Positions 34,343-43,073 of a stretch of DNA of 64,000 nucleotides are shown here, piece by piece; the stretch's first letter is position 1; every line of letters begins with the position of its first letter. Position numbers and translations under genes: made by a program. The notes beneath the pieces were generated by a model. It was not told where the DNA came from and made no database searches. It saw only the letters and a program-made list of their open reading frames with translations. Source of the DNA: Shewanella sp. VB17 (GTDB taxonomy: Bacteria; Pseudomonadota; Gammaproteobacteria; Enterobacterales; Shewanellaceae); contig NZ_JABRVS010000001.1 in NCBI RefSeq assembly GCF_013248905.1, forward strand, positions 2,728,001 through 2,792,000. The letters run 5' to 3'.

Positions 34343-35110
34343 TTAGGGATTAATACTGATTTCAGGCTTAATCGATAGGTTTTTTATTGTTTGTTCAGGC
34401 TCGGTGAATTGGTAGTTTACTAGTTTGATATCCAGTTGTTTACTGCCTTTCTCAAAGTGAGTGAGTCGCACTGGAAGGTAACCTAGATCTGGTGCCATCC
34501 AAAAGAACGTTTGTCTTTTTTTGCTGTCTCGCACCACTTCAATTTTGATGGTTTCGTAGCTGCCACTGTCTATGTTCATTCTCTCTTTACCAATAATACG
34601 GAAATCGTACTCATCGATTTCTCCCTCTTTTACCATGGCGTAATGCAAGTTTTTCTTGCCTTGAACCATATCAAGTCTAAATTGGAGTTGCACCATAAGG
34701 GGATCATATAAAAGGTTGGTATAGGGGAGCTGAGCTCGTTCATCTTTATAGCGGCTATGCACAACAGATTGGCTTTTAGCGAAGGCAGCCTGCTCTTGAT
34801 ATTCTGGCCCAGTACCTTGACGGTTATGGGTATAACGCATAGGCGTTAACTGATCACCTTTTAAGGTGAAGTCACTGCGTATGTTCCTTCGGTCTGACAA
34901 CATTAATAGACTTACGTCACTATCAAAACGGTACTGATAGACGTTCCCTTCTGCAATGGGAAGTTGGTATCTGGCTTTACCAAGCTCAATATTACCATAA
35001 TTAACTTGGTATTCAGCACGTTGAGGAGTAAGTGGACTAAGTTCTGCCGTAATTGCAAAGCTAGAATTTAGTAAGCATGATGCAATGATTAGGTGTTTAC
35101 CAATAGACAA
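34343..35110 (-). CDS. DUF3108-domain periplasmic protein
   Basis: Secreted protein of 255 aa, function unknown. Signal peptide about 1-22 (LIIASCLLNSSFAITAE). The body reads as a lipoprotein-localisation-like beta barrel: TPQRAEYQVNYGNIELGKA, then FRIIGKERMNID and TFFWMAPDLGYLPVRLTHFE, the last resembling DUF3108 consensus. Starts at TTG 35110 with GAGGAAAC upstream. No neighbouring gene clarifies its role; outer-membrane or lipid handling would fit the fold, but this is speculative. Confidence 0.8.
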   Translation of the reverse strand: MSIGKHLIIASCLLNSSFAITAELSPLTPQRAEYQVNYGNIELGKARYQLPIAEGNVYQYRFDSDVSLLMLSDRRNIRSDFTLKGDQLTPMRYTHNRQGTGPEYQEQAAFAKSQSVVHSRYKDERAQLPYTNLLYDPLMVQLQFRLDMVQGKKNLHYAMVKEGEIDEYDFRIIGKERMNIDSGSYETIKIEVVRDSKKRQTFFWMAPDLGYLPVRLTHFEKGSKQLDIKLVNYQFTEPEQTIKNLSIKPEISINP

Positions 35111-35245
35111 AGAGGTTTCCTCATATTATGTTACAGTTTGTTATTTAAGCCGCCGCATTGATGAGTAGAACAGTACCGTCAAGATGTTTAGGGCATCGCT
35201 TAGTCGTGTTCTGGATCTTATAACAAGTAGGTTTAAACGTTATCG

Positions 35246-35611
35246 CTAAAAAGGGATCTCGAACATTAAAGTGATCAGATCGGGTTTCCATGCATATTCA
35301 GACAATGAAATCTTTCCATCGTTCACTTGCACGCCATCAAGTCTCAACAGCTCCATCTGAGTTTGATAAGCTTGGCTCTTACTTTCAAAAGAAATTCTAC
35401 CTTGGCTATTGATGACTCGATGCCAAGGTAATGCCATTGAACTAGGTGCTCTTTTCAATGCTGTTGAGACATATCTTGCTCTACCAGGAAGACCGGCTAA
35501 ATCGGCTATTTTTCCATATGAGCTTACATAGCCTTTAGGGATATGATCCACGATAAACCAAATTTTTTCTATCGGGCTAATGACTATTTTCTCCAGCTTT
35601 TTTTCTAGCAT
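35246..35611 (-). CDS. Alkyltransferase-like protein (ATL), MGMT family without active Cys
   Basis: DNA-binding protein related to O6-methylguanine methyltransferase. 121 aa. In the active-site motif PCHR the Cys is replaced by Trp63 (LPWHRVINSQGRIS), the hallmark of ATL proteins, which flip out O6-alkylguanine and signal nucleotide excision repair rather than repairing it directly. The Arg finger and helix-turn-helix region (GRARYVSTALKRAP) and the preceding SYGKIADLAGLP are kept. ATG at 35611 is preceded by GAGAAGACC. Unlike YbaZ of E. coli it has a short N-terminal extension. Confidence 0.9.
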   Translation of the reverse strand: MLEKKLEKIVISPIEKIWFIVDHIPKGYVSSYGKIADLAGLPGRARYVSTALKRAPSSMALPWHRVINSQGRISFESKSQAYQTQMELLRLDGVQVNDGKISLSEYAWKPDLITLMFEIPF

Positions 35612-35865
35612 GGTCTTCTCAATTCAATAGTGGCGGCTCATACTTCAGTGTTTGTGTTATTCTTCGCCATACATCATTTACCTTACTGACCACGATGATA
35701 TAATTTTTTTTAATATTGCACTAGTGTCTGTTGAAATATCTTATTATTTTATGATGGTAACCACTATCAGTGAGCGAAGCTGAGTCATTGTGTGGTATTG
35801 TCAATCTTGCCTTTAGAAAAAATGACGTCATAATAACAACAAAACTTCTTTACGATGTGATCTTA

Positions 35866-36357
35866 ATGGCCATACTGGATATTCTTACCATACCCGACGA
35901 ACGATTAAAACGAAAAGCTAAGCCTGTTACTGATATTAATATGGTGCAAGGCTTAATCGATGATCTGTTAGAAACCCTATACAATACTGAAGATGGCATT
36001 GGACTGGCGGCAACGCAAGTGGGCAGTGAACATGCGGTATTAGTCATCGATTTATCACCTGATAGAAATCATCCCCAAATTTTTATTAATCCAGAAATCG
36101 TGATGGCTGAAGGTCAATTTGTCGGTGAAGAGGGCTGTTTATCGATCCCAGGTTACCGAGCTAAAGTGACCAGAAGTGAAAAAATTAATATTAAGGCGCT
36201 CGATCGAAGCGGTACACCTTTTGACATCGACACTGATACCTTCTTAGCCATAGTCATCCAACATGAGATGGACCACTTAAATGGTATTGTATTTACTGAT
36301 CATCTTTCTAAATTAAAACAGCAAATAGCACTGCGAAAAGTAAGTAAGTACGCTTGA
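35866..36357 (+). CDS. def: Peptide deformylase
   Basis: Metalloenzyme removing the N-formyl group from nascent proteins. 163 aa. All three motifs are present: GIGLAATQVG, EEGCLSIPG (metal-binding Cys) and QHEMDHLNG (HExxH). ATG at 35866 gives the typical MAILDILTIPDERL start; the frame is open to 35770 but the added residues are unconserved. There is no fmt neighbour, so this is probably a second, stand-alone deformylase copy in the genome. Confidence 0.95.
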   Translation: MAILDILTIPDERLKRKAKPVTDINMVQGLIDDLLETLYNTEDGIGLAATQVGSEHAVLVIDLSPDRNHPQIFINPEIVMAEGQFVGEEGCLSIPGYRAKVTRSEKINIKALDRSGTPFDIDTDTFLAIVIQHEMDHLNGIVFTDHLSKLKQQIALRKVSKYA

Positions 36358-36373
36358 TCTGTTTGAGAGTGGG

Positions 36374-36426
36374 GGTTAACAATCACTCGTTAAACTCATT
36401 ATTAACTGATGATAATGAGTGTTAAC
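36374..36426. terminator. Long hairpin between def and the sensor kinase
   Basis: ACTCATTAT/ATAATGAGT (36394-36402 with 36412-36420) sits inside GGTTAAC/GTTAACC. It lies between two convergent genes; the T-run is weak. Confidence 0.5.
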
Positions 36427-36456
36427 CAAAGGTCATTTATCCCACTTTTGTGGTGA

Positions 36457-37827
36457 TTATTGAGGAATAGACAAGCTAATTTTTAAGCCACCCGATCCCA
36501 AATTTTCAGCAATGGCTTCACCACCGAGTAGTTGCATACTTTTCTTCACAATGGCTAAGCCTAAGCCATAACCACCTTGACTCGAGTGCCTAGCATCATC
36601 CATACGTGTAAATGGATTAAACACGGTTACTAATTCTGAGTTATCAATTCCTGGTCCATTGTCTGTAATGATGAAAGATATCTTGGCAGGTGTTTTGATA
36701 CAAGTGATAATAATGGTGCAATGCTCACCGGCATATTTAAGCGCGTTTCTCAGTACATTGTCTATGGCGCGTGATAGCAGCCCCAAATCTGTTTTTAATA
36801 TGAGTTCATCCTCGGGTTGTTCCCAGATGATGGTTTGATGTGCTTTGGCTTCAAATTCAATGTCATTGAGTGCCTTGATACGGATCATATTCGCAGAGAT
36901 ATCTTTGATATTCAGTGTAATATGGGCACTGTTGAGTCGACTAAAATTGAGAATCGTATTGATCAATGCTGACATTTCTGTATTTTCATGAGCGAGTCTA
37001 GAAAGAAGCTTGGGGTGCGATCCTCCGAGTCGCTTCTCAAGTAGATGTAAAGCAAGTACTTGTCTGGCTAGTGGCGTGCGTAATTCATGGGAGACGTCTC
37101 TTAGTAGCCTCTGCTGATTTAGCATTGACTGCTGTACTTGTTCAGCCATGTGGTCAAATTCAGTGGCTAATCGATAAAATTCAGGCTCGTTAGTAGAAAA
37201 GTGTTGAGCAATACGCGTGTCAAGCTTCCCGCTTGCTAGCGCTTGTGTACCTGATTGCAGGTGTTTTAGTGGTTTGATTAAATATTTACTGAGTATGGAT
37301 GTAAACATTAACAGTACCGCTAAACCTACTAAAGTACGGATTATCCACAAACTGATGCTAAGTTGTTGAGCTGGGTGAAGGTTAGGATTTAGCTGCACAA
37401 CTAAGGTTAAACCTTGATGCTCTTGTTTAAGTTTGTCAGTGAGTTGAGGAGGTAGTGGTACACTGATCAACGGTTTTCTAACGCGATCTCCCATGGGTTG
37501 TTTAAGTTGCTTTAAATAGTTTAATTTAAAAATAAAGTGTGGATGCATCTCTCGTTGACTAATCGATTGAAGATCATTATTAAGAATGAAAAGAGTGAAG
37601 TCTTGTTGCTCCTCCCACTCAGCTAAGCCCTTAATATTATTGTTTTTTATAAATAGACTTGCTTCATCTGCCAGCTCAGTGAGTTGTTGTTGGGTTGAGG
37701 GTGGCAAAGTAAGCAGCTTATTCAATACTAAGCTTTCAATTGCTGTTGCGATCAGTAAAATAGCCAATAGAGAGATAGCAAAATAGCCGAATAGTTTGCA
37801 TTGTAAGTATGTAAAAAGATCTGACAT
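36457..37827 (-). CDS. Orphan membrane sensor histidine kinase
   Basis: Two-component sensor of about 456 aa. First membrane helix about 13-32, a periplasmic sensor domain (about 35-160), a second helix (about 165-185), a HAMP region (KYLIKPLKHLQSGTQALASG), an H-box with phosphoacceptor His (LLRDVSHELRTPLARQ), an N-box (DNVLRNALKYAG) and G-boxes (DNGPGI, GYGLGLAIVKKSM). Overall resembles CpxA/RstB-type kinases. An upstream ATG at 37887 would add 20 residues; neither start has a clear ribosome site. No response regulator is adjacent on either strand, so the partner is elsewhere. Confidence 0.85.
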   Translation of the reverse strand: MSDLFTYLQCKLFGYFAISLLAILLIATAIESLVLNKLLTLPPSTQQQLTELADEASLFIKNNNIKGLAEWEEQQDFTLFILNNDLQSISQREMHPHFIFKLNYLKQLKQPMGDRVRKPLISVPLPPQLTDKLKQEHQGLTLVVQLNPNLHPAQQLSISLWIIRTLVGLAVLLMFTSILSKYLIKPLKHLQSGTQALASGKLDTRIAQHFSTNEPEFYRLATEFDHMAEQVQQSMLNQQRLLRDVSHELRTPLARQVLALHLLEKRLGGSHPKLLSRLAHENTEMSALINTILNFSRLNSAHITLNIKDISANMIRIKALNDIEFEAKAHQTIIWEQPEDELILKTDLGLLSRAIDNVLRNALKYAGEHCTIIITCIKTPAKISFIITDNGPGIDNSELVTVFNPFTRMDDARHSSQGGYGLGLAIVKKSMQLLGGEAIAENLGSGGLKISLSIPQ

Positions 37828-37990
37828 AGGTAGAACCATAGAATTTAGTGTGCTGTAAGCCAGATAGATAATGATATTTTTCACCATTATAACTGGGGAG
37901 GATCACTCCTACCAGCTGAGTCTTTAAAAAGTTATCTTTTGTTGGTTTACTCGGGTAGCTAAGCTAACAAAAATGAATATAGAGAGATAA

Positions 37991-38506
37991 ATGAAGGTTA
38001 TATTATTAACTCATGAGCGCGAGGTAGAACGTTCTACCAATACTGGTATGTTGGCCCTTAATTTATTTCCCCAATGGTGCACTCGTGTTATCTGGTCAAG
38101 AGTTGATTCAAATAAGGAAATGTTAGCATTGCTTGCCAGTAACCGAGCCAGAGTATTGTTCCCTAAGCTTGAACAGGAGACTCATTCATCATCGGATAAG
38201 AAAAAAACAGTGGGTCAAACTGACGTAAAAAATAAAGCACAATGTGATGAACATCTCCCAGAGATCATTATTATATTGGATGCAACCTGGCAAGAAGCGC
38301 GGAAAATGTTAAGGCAGAGCACTTACTTAAGAGCTGCAAATAAGTTTACACTTCCTGAGAATACGCGGTCTTCCTTTAGTTTAAGGCGCAATCAAATTGA
38401 AGGTGGTTTATGTACCGTCGAGTGTATTATTGAAATGTGCCGATTAACGGGAATGGCGGCAGAAGCTGCAGAACTTGAACAGGTTTTTACTGTGTTTAAT
38501 CAATAG
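37991..38506 (+). CDS. DTW-domain tRNA-uridine aminocarboxypropyltransferase
   Basis: Modification enzyme of the TapT/Tsr3 superfamily that adds the 3-amino-3-carboxypropyl group of SAM to a tRNA uridine. 171 aa. The signature DxTW appears as ILDATWQEARKML. Further family features are the N-terminal HEREVERSTNTG motif and the C-terminal SLRRNQIEGGLCTVECI. ATG at 37991 has GAGAGATAA upstream. Somewhat shorter than E. coli TapT, and the middle (about 60-85) is a hydrophilic Lys/Ser-rich loop. Confidence 0.85.
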   Translation: MKVILLTHEREVERSTNTGMLALNLFPQWCTRVIWSRVDSNKEMLALLASNRARVLFPKLEQETHSSSDKKKTVGQTDVKNKAQCDEHLPEIIIILDATWQEARKMLRQSTYLRAANKFTLPENTRSSFSLRRNQIEGGLCTVECIIEMCRLTGMAAEAAELEQVFTVFNQ

Positions 38507-38563
38507 TAAACTGATTGCCCATGCTGACATTTTTTACGCTCGAGATAGTGGGTGTCAATGAGG

Positions 38564-39238
38564 CTATAGTAAGGTTGAATAAACACAAAAAAAATGGCTT
38601 ACTGCTCCAGCAAGCACAAAGAGGTGCCAAATAGCATGATTATAAGGAATGCGTTTGCCCACATAAAAGACAACGCCTAAACTGTAAAACAGACCTCCAG
38701 CAAGTAGAAGTTGAAAACCCAGTGCTGACATACTAGTAAGCATGTCACTCATTACGGTGACACATAACCAGCCCATGGTGAGGTAAAGAATAACACTGAA
38801 CTTTTTGAACCGATGAATAAACAAAGTCTTAAATGCTACCCCAGCGAGTGCAAGTAGCCAAATAGCAATCAAGATAGTATTTGCTTGCTCACTGTTCAGG
38901 GTCAGTAACATTAATGGAGTGTAGGTTCCCGCAATAAGCACGTAAATGGCACAATGATCTGCAATTTTTAATCTTTGTTTCCATTTTGGATGAGAGGTGC
39001 TGTGGTAGGCAGTAGAGCATGAAAACAATAAAATAATACTAGCGCAATAGATGACCACGCCAGTCATTTGAATCGGTGCCAGCGTCTCTTGCCCTTTGAG
39101 TACCGAGAAAATTAGACCGATCACACCAGCAATAATACCTAAAGCATGACTGAGGCTGTTGGCTATTTCTTCAGATGGTGAATAGCCACTCGAGTTTAGC
39201 TTAAGTGCTGTTTGATAACACATTTTCTGTTTGGGCAT
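38564..39238 (-). CDS. Hemolysin III/YqfA-family membrane protein
   Basis: Seven-helix inner-membrane protein of the PAQR-like hemolysin III family, 224 aa. Conserved His/Ser/Asp residues of the family are seen in EEIANSLSHALG, STAYHSTSHPKWKQRLKIADHCAIY and YNHAIWHLFVLAGAVSHFF. These likely form a metal site. Physiological role unclear (membrane-stress-linked in other bacteria). ATG at 39238 is preferred; a TTG at 39247 would add three residues, and ATG 39223 is also possible. Confidence 0.85.
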   Translation of the reverse strand: MPKQKMCYQTALKLNSSGYSPSEEIANSLSHALGIIAGVIGLIFSVLKGQETLAPIQMTGVVIYCASIILLFSCSTAYHSTSHPKWKQRLKIADHCAIYVLIAGTYTPLMLLTLNSEQANTILIAIWLLALAGVAFKTLFIHRFKKFSVILYLTMGWLCVTVMSDMLTSMSALGFQLLLAGGLFYSLGVVFYVGKRIPYNHAIWHLFVLAGAVSHFFCVYSTLL

Positions 39239-39247
39239 GGACTTCAA

Positions 39248-39721
39248 CTTCAGTTCAACACTTTTTAGAGATTAACAGTATTCAGTTTTTAATACTAGCA
39301 TTGAGCTTACATGTGTAAGCTTATTTTTTGTGGTGGTATCTAATTAACCTGAGATCGGGTTAAGCAGCGCCGCTTAATATCGCTATTTTGGCCCCTATCT
39401 TTGTTGTGCTTTCTAGTCATAGCCAGCTATTACGTACGAAATCCCGCCTTGATATCGACAAAAATGTCGGCATTAAGCAAGTGGGTGGGTAAATAATAAT
39501 AATTAGATGAAATTTAACTTGTTGATTTTAAGTAAAAAATCAAACATATCTGACACTCGTTATCCCGAGTTCAGGTTAATTAGGTAATGTAAAAGGGATA
39601 AGTCAATGCGATGTTGAAAGTGAACTTTATTTAAATTATTGTCTCTTAAGATTAAGGAACTTGAAGCATGATGTTGCATTGAGTGTTAATCGGACAGGTA
39701 AAATGGAATTTATATCAGTAA
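39248..39721. other. 474-nt intergenic region with a possible MITE and a terminator-like hairpin
   Basis: No gene was seen. AGCTTAC/GTAAGCT at 39304-39321 followed by TATTTTTT looks like a plus-strand terminator without an obvious plus-strand gene. A pair of inverted repeats (39339-39582) is described separately. Confidence 0.5.
39339..39582. mobile_element. Possible miniature inverted-repeat element (MITE)
   Basis: CTAATTAACCTGAGATCGGG (about 39340-39359) and its near-perfect reverse complement (about 39560-39580, ending GGTTAATTAG) bracket about 240 bp of non-coding sequence. A TA duplication at the ends is possible. No transposase is present; a full-length parent is not in this window. 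Confidence 0.45.
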
Positions 39722-40597
39722 ATGAACAGTAATAATACCAAGGGCTTAACGGCTAATGTAAGTGATGTGCAAGATGAAGTTTTAACGTTTAGTATTAATG
39801 GAGCCTTTGGTAGGGTGACAACTTGTAGATCATATCATTGCAATAGAGTAAATCTGTTTTTTTTGCTGTTTGCCGTCATGACTCACCTAATTATCATCAT
39901 CATCTTAGAGCAAACATGGGAAATTAACCCATTAACTCTACCTGAATCGAAGCAACCCAAGCTGAATGCCTATATGTATTATGACGTCAAAGTTGAAACT
40001 ATTGAGGCTAATATTGAAGCTGTTAAGCAAAAGGAAGATTTATTCGTACCTAAGTTCGTTGATGAGACTCATTCTGCAGCTAAAACCGTCAGTAAACCTC
40101 CCCTTAAAAAAAGCGCTGTTAAAGAATCCTTTAAGGTAAAATCCAAAGAGAAAGCCAGTGTGACGGCAACTAAGGTGGTTGATACGAATTCAACAAGCCA
40201 GATAAAAACTCAATCTAGCCGAAGTTTACGCCAATCTACTCAAGGGTATGTTCAAAGACAAAGGGAGTTGGCTTTGGATAAGGTAGTGATAGAGGAGTCC
40301 GTTCGGTATACCCGTAAGCGATCGATGAGTGAGATGGATGGAGATTTCATTCTGTTAGATCTCCCTGAACATAATATGTGGGTTGATGCTGAAACATTGG
40401 ATAATGAGTTAGATCCCAATCGTATCGTTAAAAAAGGCCATACCTGTTACCGAGTAGTAAAAACGCCAACGCCACTCAATCCTTATGCAGAAAATTTAGG
40501 CTATCCATTTCGATGTGATGGTAAGTCTCTTGCATCGGAACTGAAAAAGTCAATTGCCGAGCGAGCAGATAGAATGGGAATAAAACATAACTACTGA
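39722..40597 (+). CDS. Single-pass membrane protein of unknown function (TonB/TolA-like layout)
   Basis: 291-aa protein, no family recognised. Layout: cytoplasmic N-terminus (about 1-44), one membrane helix (about 45-63, LFFLLFAVMTHLIIIIILEQ), then a long periplasmic Lys/Ser/Thr/Val-rich linker (about 100-180) and a compact C-terminal domain with Cys at about 242 and 272 (GHTCYRVVKTPTP, YPFRCDGKSL). This resembles TonB- or TolA-like proteins in layout only. ATG at 39722 lacks a good ribosome site. It stands alone upstream of the thiamine operon. Confidence 0.6.
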   Translation: MNSNNTKGLTANVSDVQDEVLTFSINGAFGRVTTCRSYHCNRVNLFFLLFAVMTHLIIIIILEQTWEINPLTLPESKQPKLNAYMYYDVKVETIEANIEAVKQKEDLFVPKFVDETHSAAKTVSKPPLKKSAVKESFKVKSKEKASVTATKVVDTNSTSQIKTQSSRSLRQSTQGYVQRQRELALDKVVIEESVRYTRKRSMSEMDGDFILLDLPEHNMWVDAETLDNELDPNRIVKKGHTCYRVVKTPTPLNPYAENLGYPFRCDGKSLASELKKSIAERADRMGIKHNY

Positions 40598-40730
40598 ATT
40601 GATATTTATTCATTGAAGATTAGTCTTTTGCTAAAATAATTAAGTAAATTACTAAATAATAAATTTAAATCAATTAATTAAGAAATTAAATTGATTCATC
40701 GCAACCATAATTATTCTGCTATTAAATAGC

Positions 40731-40760
40731 TTGTTTAACTCACAGTTTTACGTTTATACT
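40731..40760 (+). promoter_or_regulatory. Promoter of the thiamine operon
   Basis: TTGTTT (40731-40736), 18-nt spacer, TATACT (40755-40760). It lies a few bases upstream of the TPP riboswitch, so transcription would start at about 40767. Confidence 0.6.
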
Positions 40761-40769
40761 CGTTTCCAT

Positions 40770-40852
40770 CTTGTCGGAGTGCCTATTGGCTGAGACCGTT
40801 TATTCGGGATCCGTTGAACCTGATCAGGCTAATACCTGCGAAGGAAACAAGC
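40770..40852 (+). ncRNA. TPP riboswitch (THI element)
   Basis: Contains the conserved blocks of the thiamine pyrophosphate aptamer: CTTGTCGGAGTGCC at the 5' side, GGCTGAGACC, GGGATCCGTTGAACCTGATC, GGCTAATACCTGCG and GAAGGAAACAAG closing P1. It should repress the downstream thi genes when TPP is abundant. The aptamer ends about 260 nt before the thiC start. Confidence 0.97.
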
Positions 40853-41111
40853 ATGATAATTACAATAAATTCGTGCGTTATGTGACAATGTTATACGAGT
40901 ACTAATAAAACTCAATGGGGTAAATTTGAACTGATGATTCGAATTGAGCCGTTAACGGGTGTCATTTTTAACACCAGTATTGTCATTGTGTTAAGCCATT
41001 TTTTGAAAGCTTAATTCAATTTATGTTTTTATCTGATACATTTTCATATTGTATCTGCTGTTCAACATCTCCAGGCAAGCAACTTCATTTCTTTTTAAGG
41101 TGAGATTGCTT
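40853..41111 (+). other. Long leader between riboswitch and thiC
   Basis: 259 nt without a gene. Contains a possible 10-codon leader frame starting at 40852 and weak hairpins (for example GGTGT/ACACC near 40968-40985), but no clear intrinsic terminator. A Rho-dependent or translational mechanism is therefore possible. Confidence 0.5.
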
Positions 41112-43070
41112 ATGTCAAATCGTCGTGAAATTCGAGCGCAAGCTCAACAGTTTATTGATACATTAACACCTCTACAACATCCTAATTCTGAAAAAGTGTA
41201 CCTAACAGGTAGTCGTGAAGATCTGCGTGTGGGAATGCGCCAAATTCTCCAATCAGATACCATGGTTGGTGGCACAGAATCAAAGCCTATACTTGAGTCC
41301 AATGCACCTCTGAAAGTTTATGACTGTGCCGGTCCTTATTCCGATCCTGACGTGGAAATTAATGTTCGCAAAGGACTGGCTAAATTTAGGCAACATTGGA
41401 TTGAAGAGCGAGGTGATACCGAACAACTAGAGGCCGTGAGTTCTGGTTTTACTCAACAGCGCCTAGCTGATGATGGACTCGATCACCTTAGATTTGATTC
41501 TTTGCTGCCACCCAGAAAAGCCCAATCTGGTAAGTGTGTTACGCAGCTTCACTACGCAAGAAAAGGGATCATTACTCCTGAAATGGAGTATATTGCCATC
41601 CGTGAAAATATGGAGCAGAATGTTATTGAAGATAAAGTTCTGAGGAAAAAAGCGCCAGGAGAGAGTTTTGGCGCATCGATAGAACAGGTTATTACCCCTG
41701 AGTTTGTTCGTCAGGAAATTGCGCGAGGTCGTGCGATTATTCCTTTGAATATCAATCATCCAGAAGCTGAGCCTATGATAATAGGGCGTAATTTTTTGGT
41801 GAAGGTGAATGCTAATATCGGTAATTCAGCAGTGACCTCTTCGATTGAAGAAGAGGTAGAAAAACTCGTTTGGTCAACGCGTTGGGGAGCCGATACCGTG
41901 ATGGATCTTTCAACTGGGCGTTATATTCATGAAACGCGTGAATGGATCATACGTAACTCACCGGTGCCGATTGGTACCGTGCCAATTTATCAGGCATTAG
42001 AGAAGGTCAATGGCGTTGCCGAGGATCTTAATTGGGAGGTGTTCAGAGACACCTTGATTGAACAGGCTGAACAGGGAGTGGATTACTTCACCATCCATGC
42101 AGGGGTACTTTTACGTTATGTGCCGATGACGGCAAAACGTGTCACCGGTATAGTGTCCCGTGGTGGTTCTATTATGGCTAAATGGTGCTTGTCTCATCAT
42201 CAGGAAAACTTTCTCTATGAACACTTCAAAGAAATATGTGAGTTATGTGCCGCTTATGACGTGTCGCTATCATTGGGTGATGGTATGCGTCCAGGCTCCA
42301 TCGCTGATGCTAATGATGAAGCGCAATTTAGTGAATTAGCAACCTTAGGCGAGTTAGTTAACATAGCCTGGCAGTATGATGTGCAAACCATCATAGAAGG
42401 CCCAGGGCATATCCCGATGAACCTTATTAAGGAGAATATGGATAAGCAGCTTGAGGTGTGTGATGAGGCTCCATTTTATACGCTAGGTCCACAAACCACT
42501 GATATTGCTCCAGGTTATGACCATTTTACTTCAGGGATCGGTGCGGCAATGATTGCGTGGTACGGTTGCGCCATGCTTTGTTATGTGACGCCTAAGGAGC
42601 ATCTCGGCTTGCCAAATAAGGAGGATGTAAAACAAGGGCTCATTACTTATAAGATAGCTGCTCACGCCGGTGATGTCGCCAAGGGACACCCGACTGCGCA
42701 GATCCGCGATAACGCACTTTCTAAGGCCAGATTTGAATTTCGCTGGGAAGATCAATATAACTTAGGGCTTGATCCCGAAACAGCCAAAGCTTATCACGAT
42801 GAGTCTTTGCCACAGGAATCAGCTAAAGTCGCGCATTTTTGTTCCATGTGTGGTCCTAAATTTTGCTCGATGAAGATAAGTCAAGAAGTGCGAGAATACG
42901 CGGCTGCGCAAGACATTCAATTGCAGTCTAATGCTAGCTATCAAGTCAAAAATGCTACCGATATTCAAACGGGGATGGAGCAAATGTCGGCTGATTTTAA
43001 AGCGAAGGGAGGCGAGCTTTATCATGAAGCGGGGACGGTCAATCTTGATGTTGTTGACGTAGAGGCCTAA
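41112..43070 (+). CDS. thiC: ThiC, HMP-phosphate synthase
   Basis: Radical-SAM-type enzyme converting AIR to the thiamine pyrimidine precursor HMP-P. 652 aa, near the usual bacterial length. The [4Fe-4S] motif Cys-x2-Cys-x4-Cys is at the C-terminus (CSMCGPKFCSMKIS). Core motifs include NINHPEAEPMIIGRNF, GDTEQ-type N-terminal region and EGPGHIPMNLIKENMD. ATG at 41112 has AAGGTGAG upstream; the frame is open from 41049. First gene of the operon; AIR is also the product of PurM, encoded at 18 kb. Confidence 0.98.
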   Translation: MSNRREIRAQAQQFIDTLTPLQHPNSEKVYLTGSREDLRVGMRQILQSDTMVGGTESKPILESNAPLKVYDCAGPYSDPDVEINVRKGLAKFRQHWIEERGDTEQLEAVSSGFTQQRLADDGLDHLRFDSLLPPRKAQSGKCVTQLHYARKGIITPEMEYIAIRENMEQNVIEDKVLRKKAPGESFGASIEQVITPEFVRQEIARGRAIIPLNINHPEAEPMIIGRNFLVKVNANIGNSAVTSSIEEEVEKLVWSTRWGADTVMDLSTGRYIHETREWIIRNSPVPIGTVPIYQALEKVNGVAEDLNWEVFRDTLIEQAEQGVDYFTIHAGVLLRYVPMTAKRVTGIVSRGGSIMAKWCLSHHQENFLYEHFKEICELCAAYDVSLSLGDGMRPGSIADANDEAQFSELATLGELVNIAWQYDVQTIIEGPGHIPMNLIKENMDKQLEVCDEAPFYTLGPQTTDIAPGYDHFTSGIGAAMIAWYGCAMLCYVTPKEHLGLPNKEDVKQGLITYKIAAHAGDVAKGHPTAQIRDNALSKARFEFRWEDQYNLGLDPETAKAYHDESLPQESAKVAHFCSMCGPKFCSMKISQEVREYAAAQDIQLQSNASYQVKNATDIQTGMEQMSADFKAKGGELYHEAGTVNLDVVDVEA

Positions 43071-43073
43071 GGC

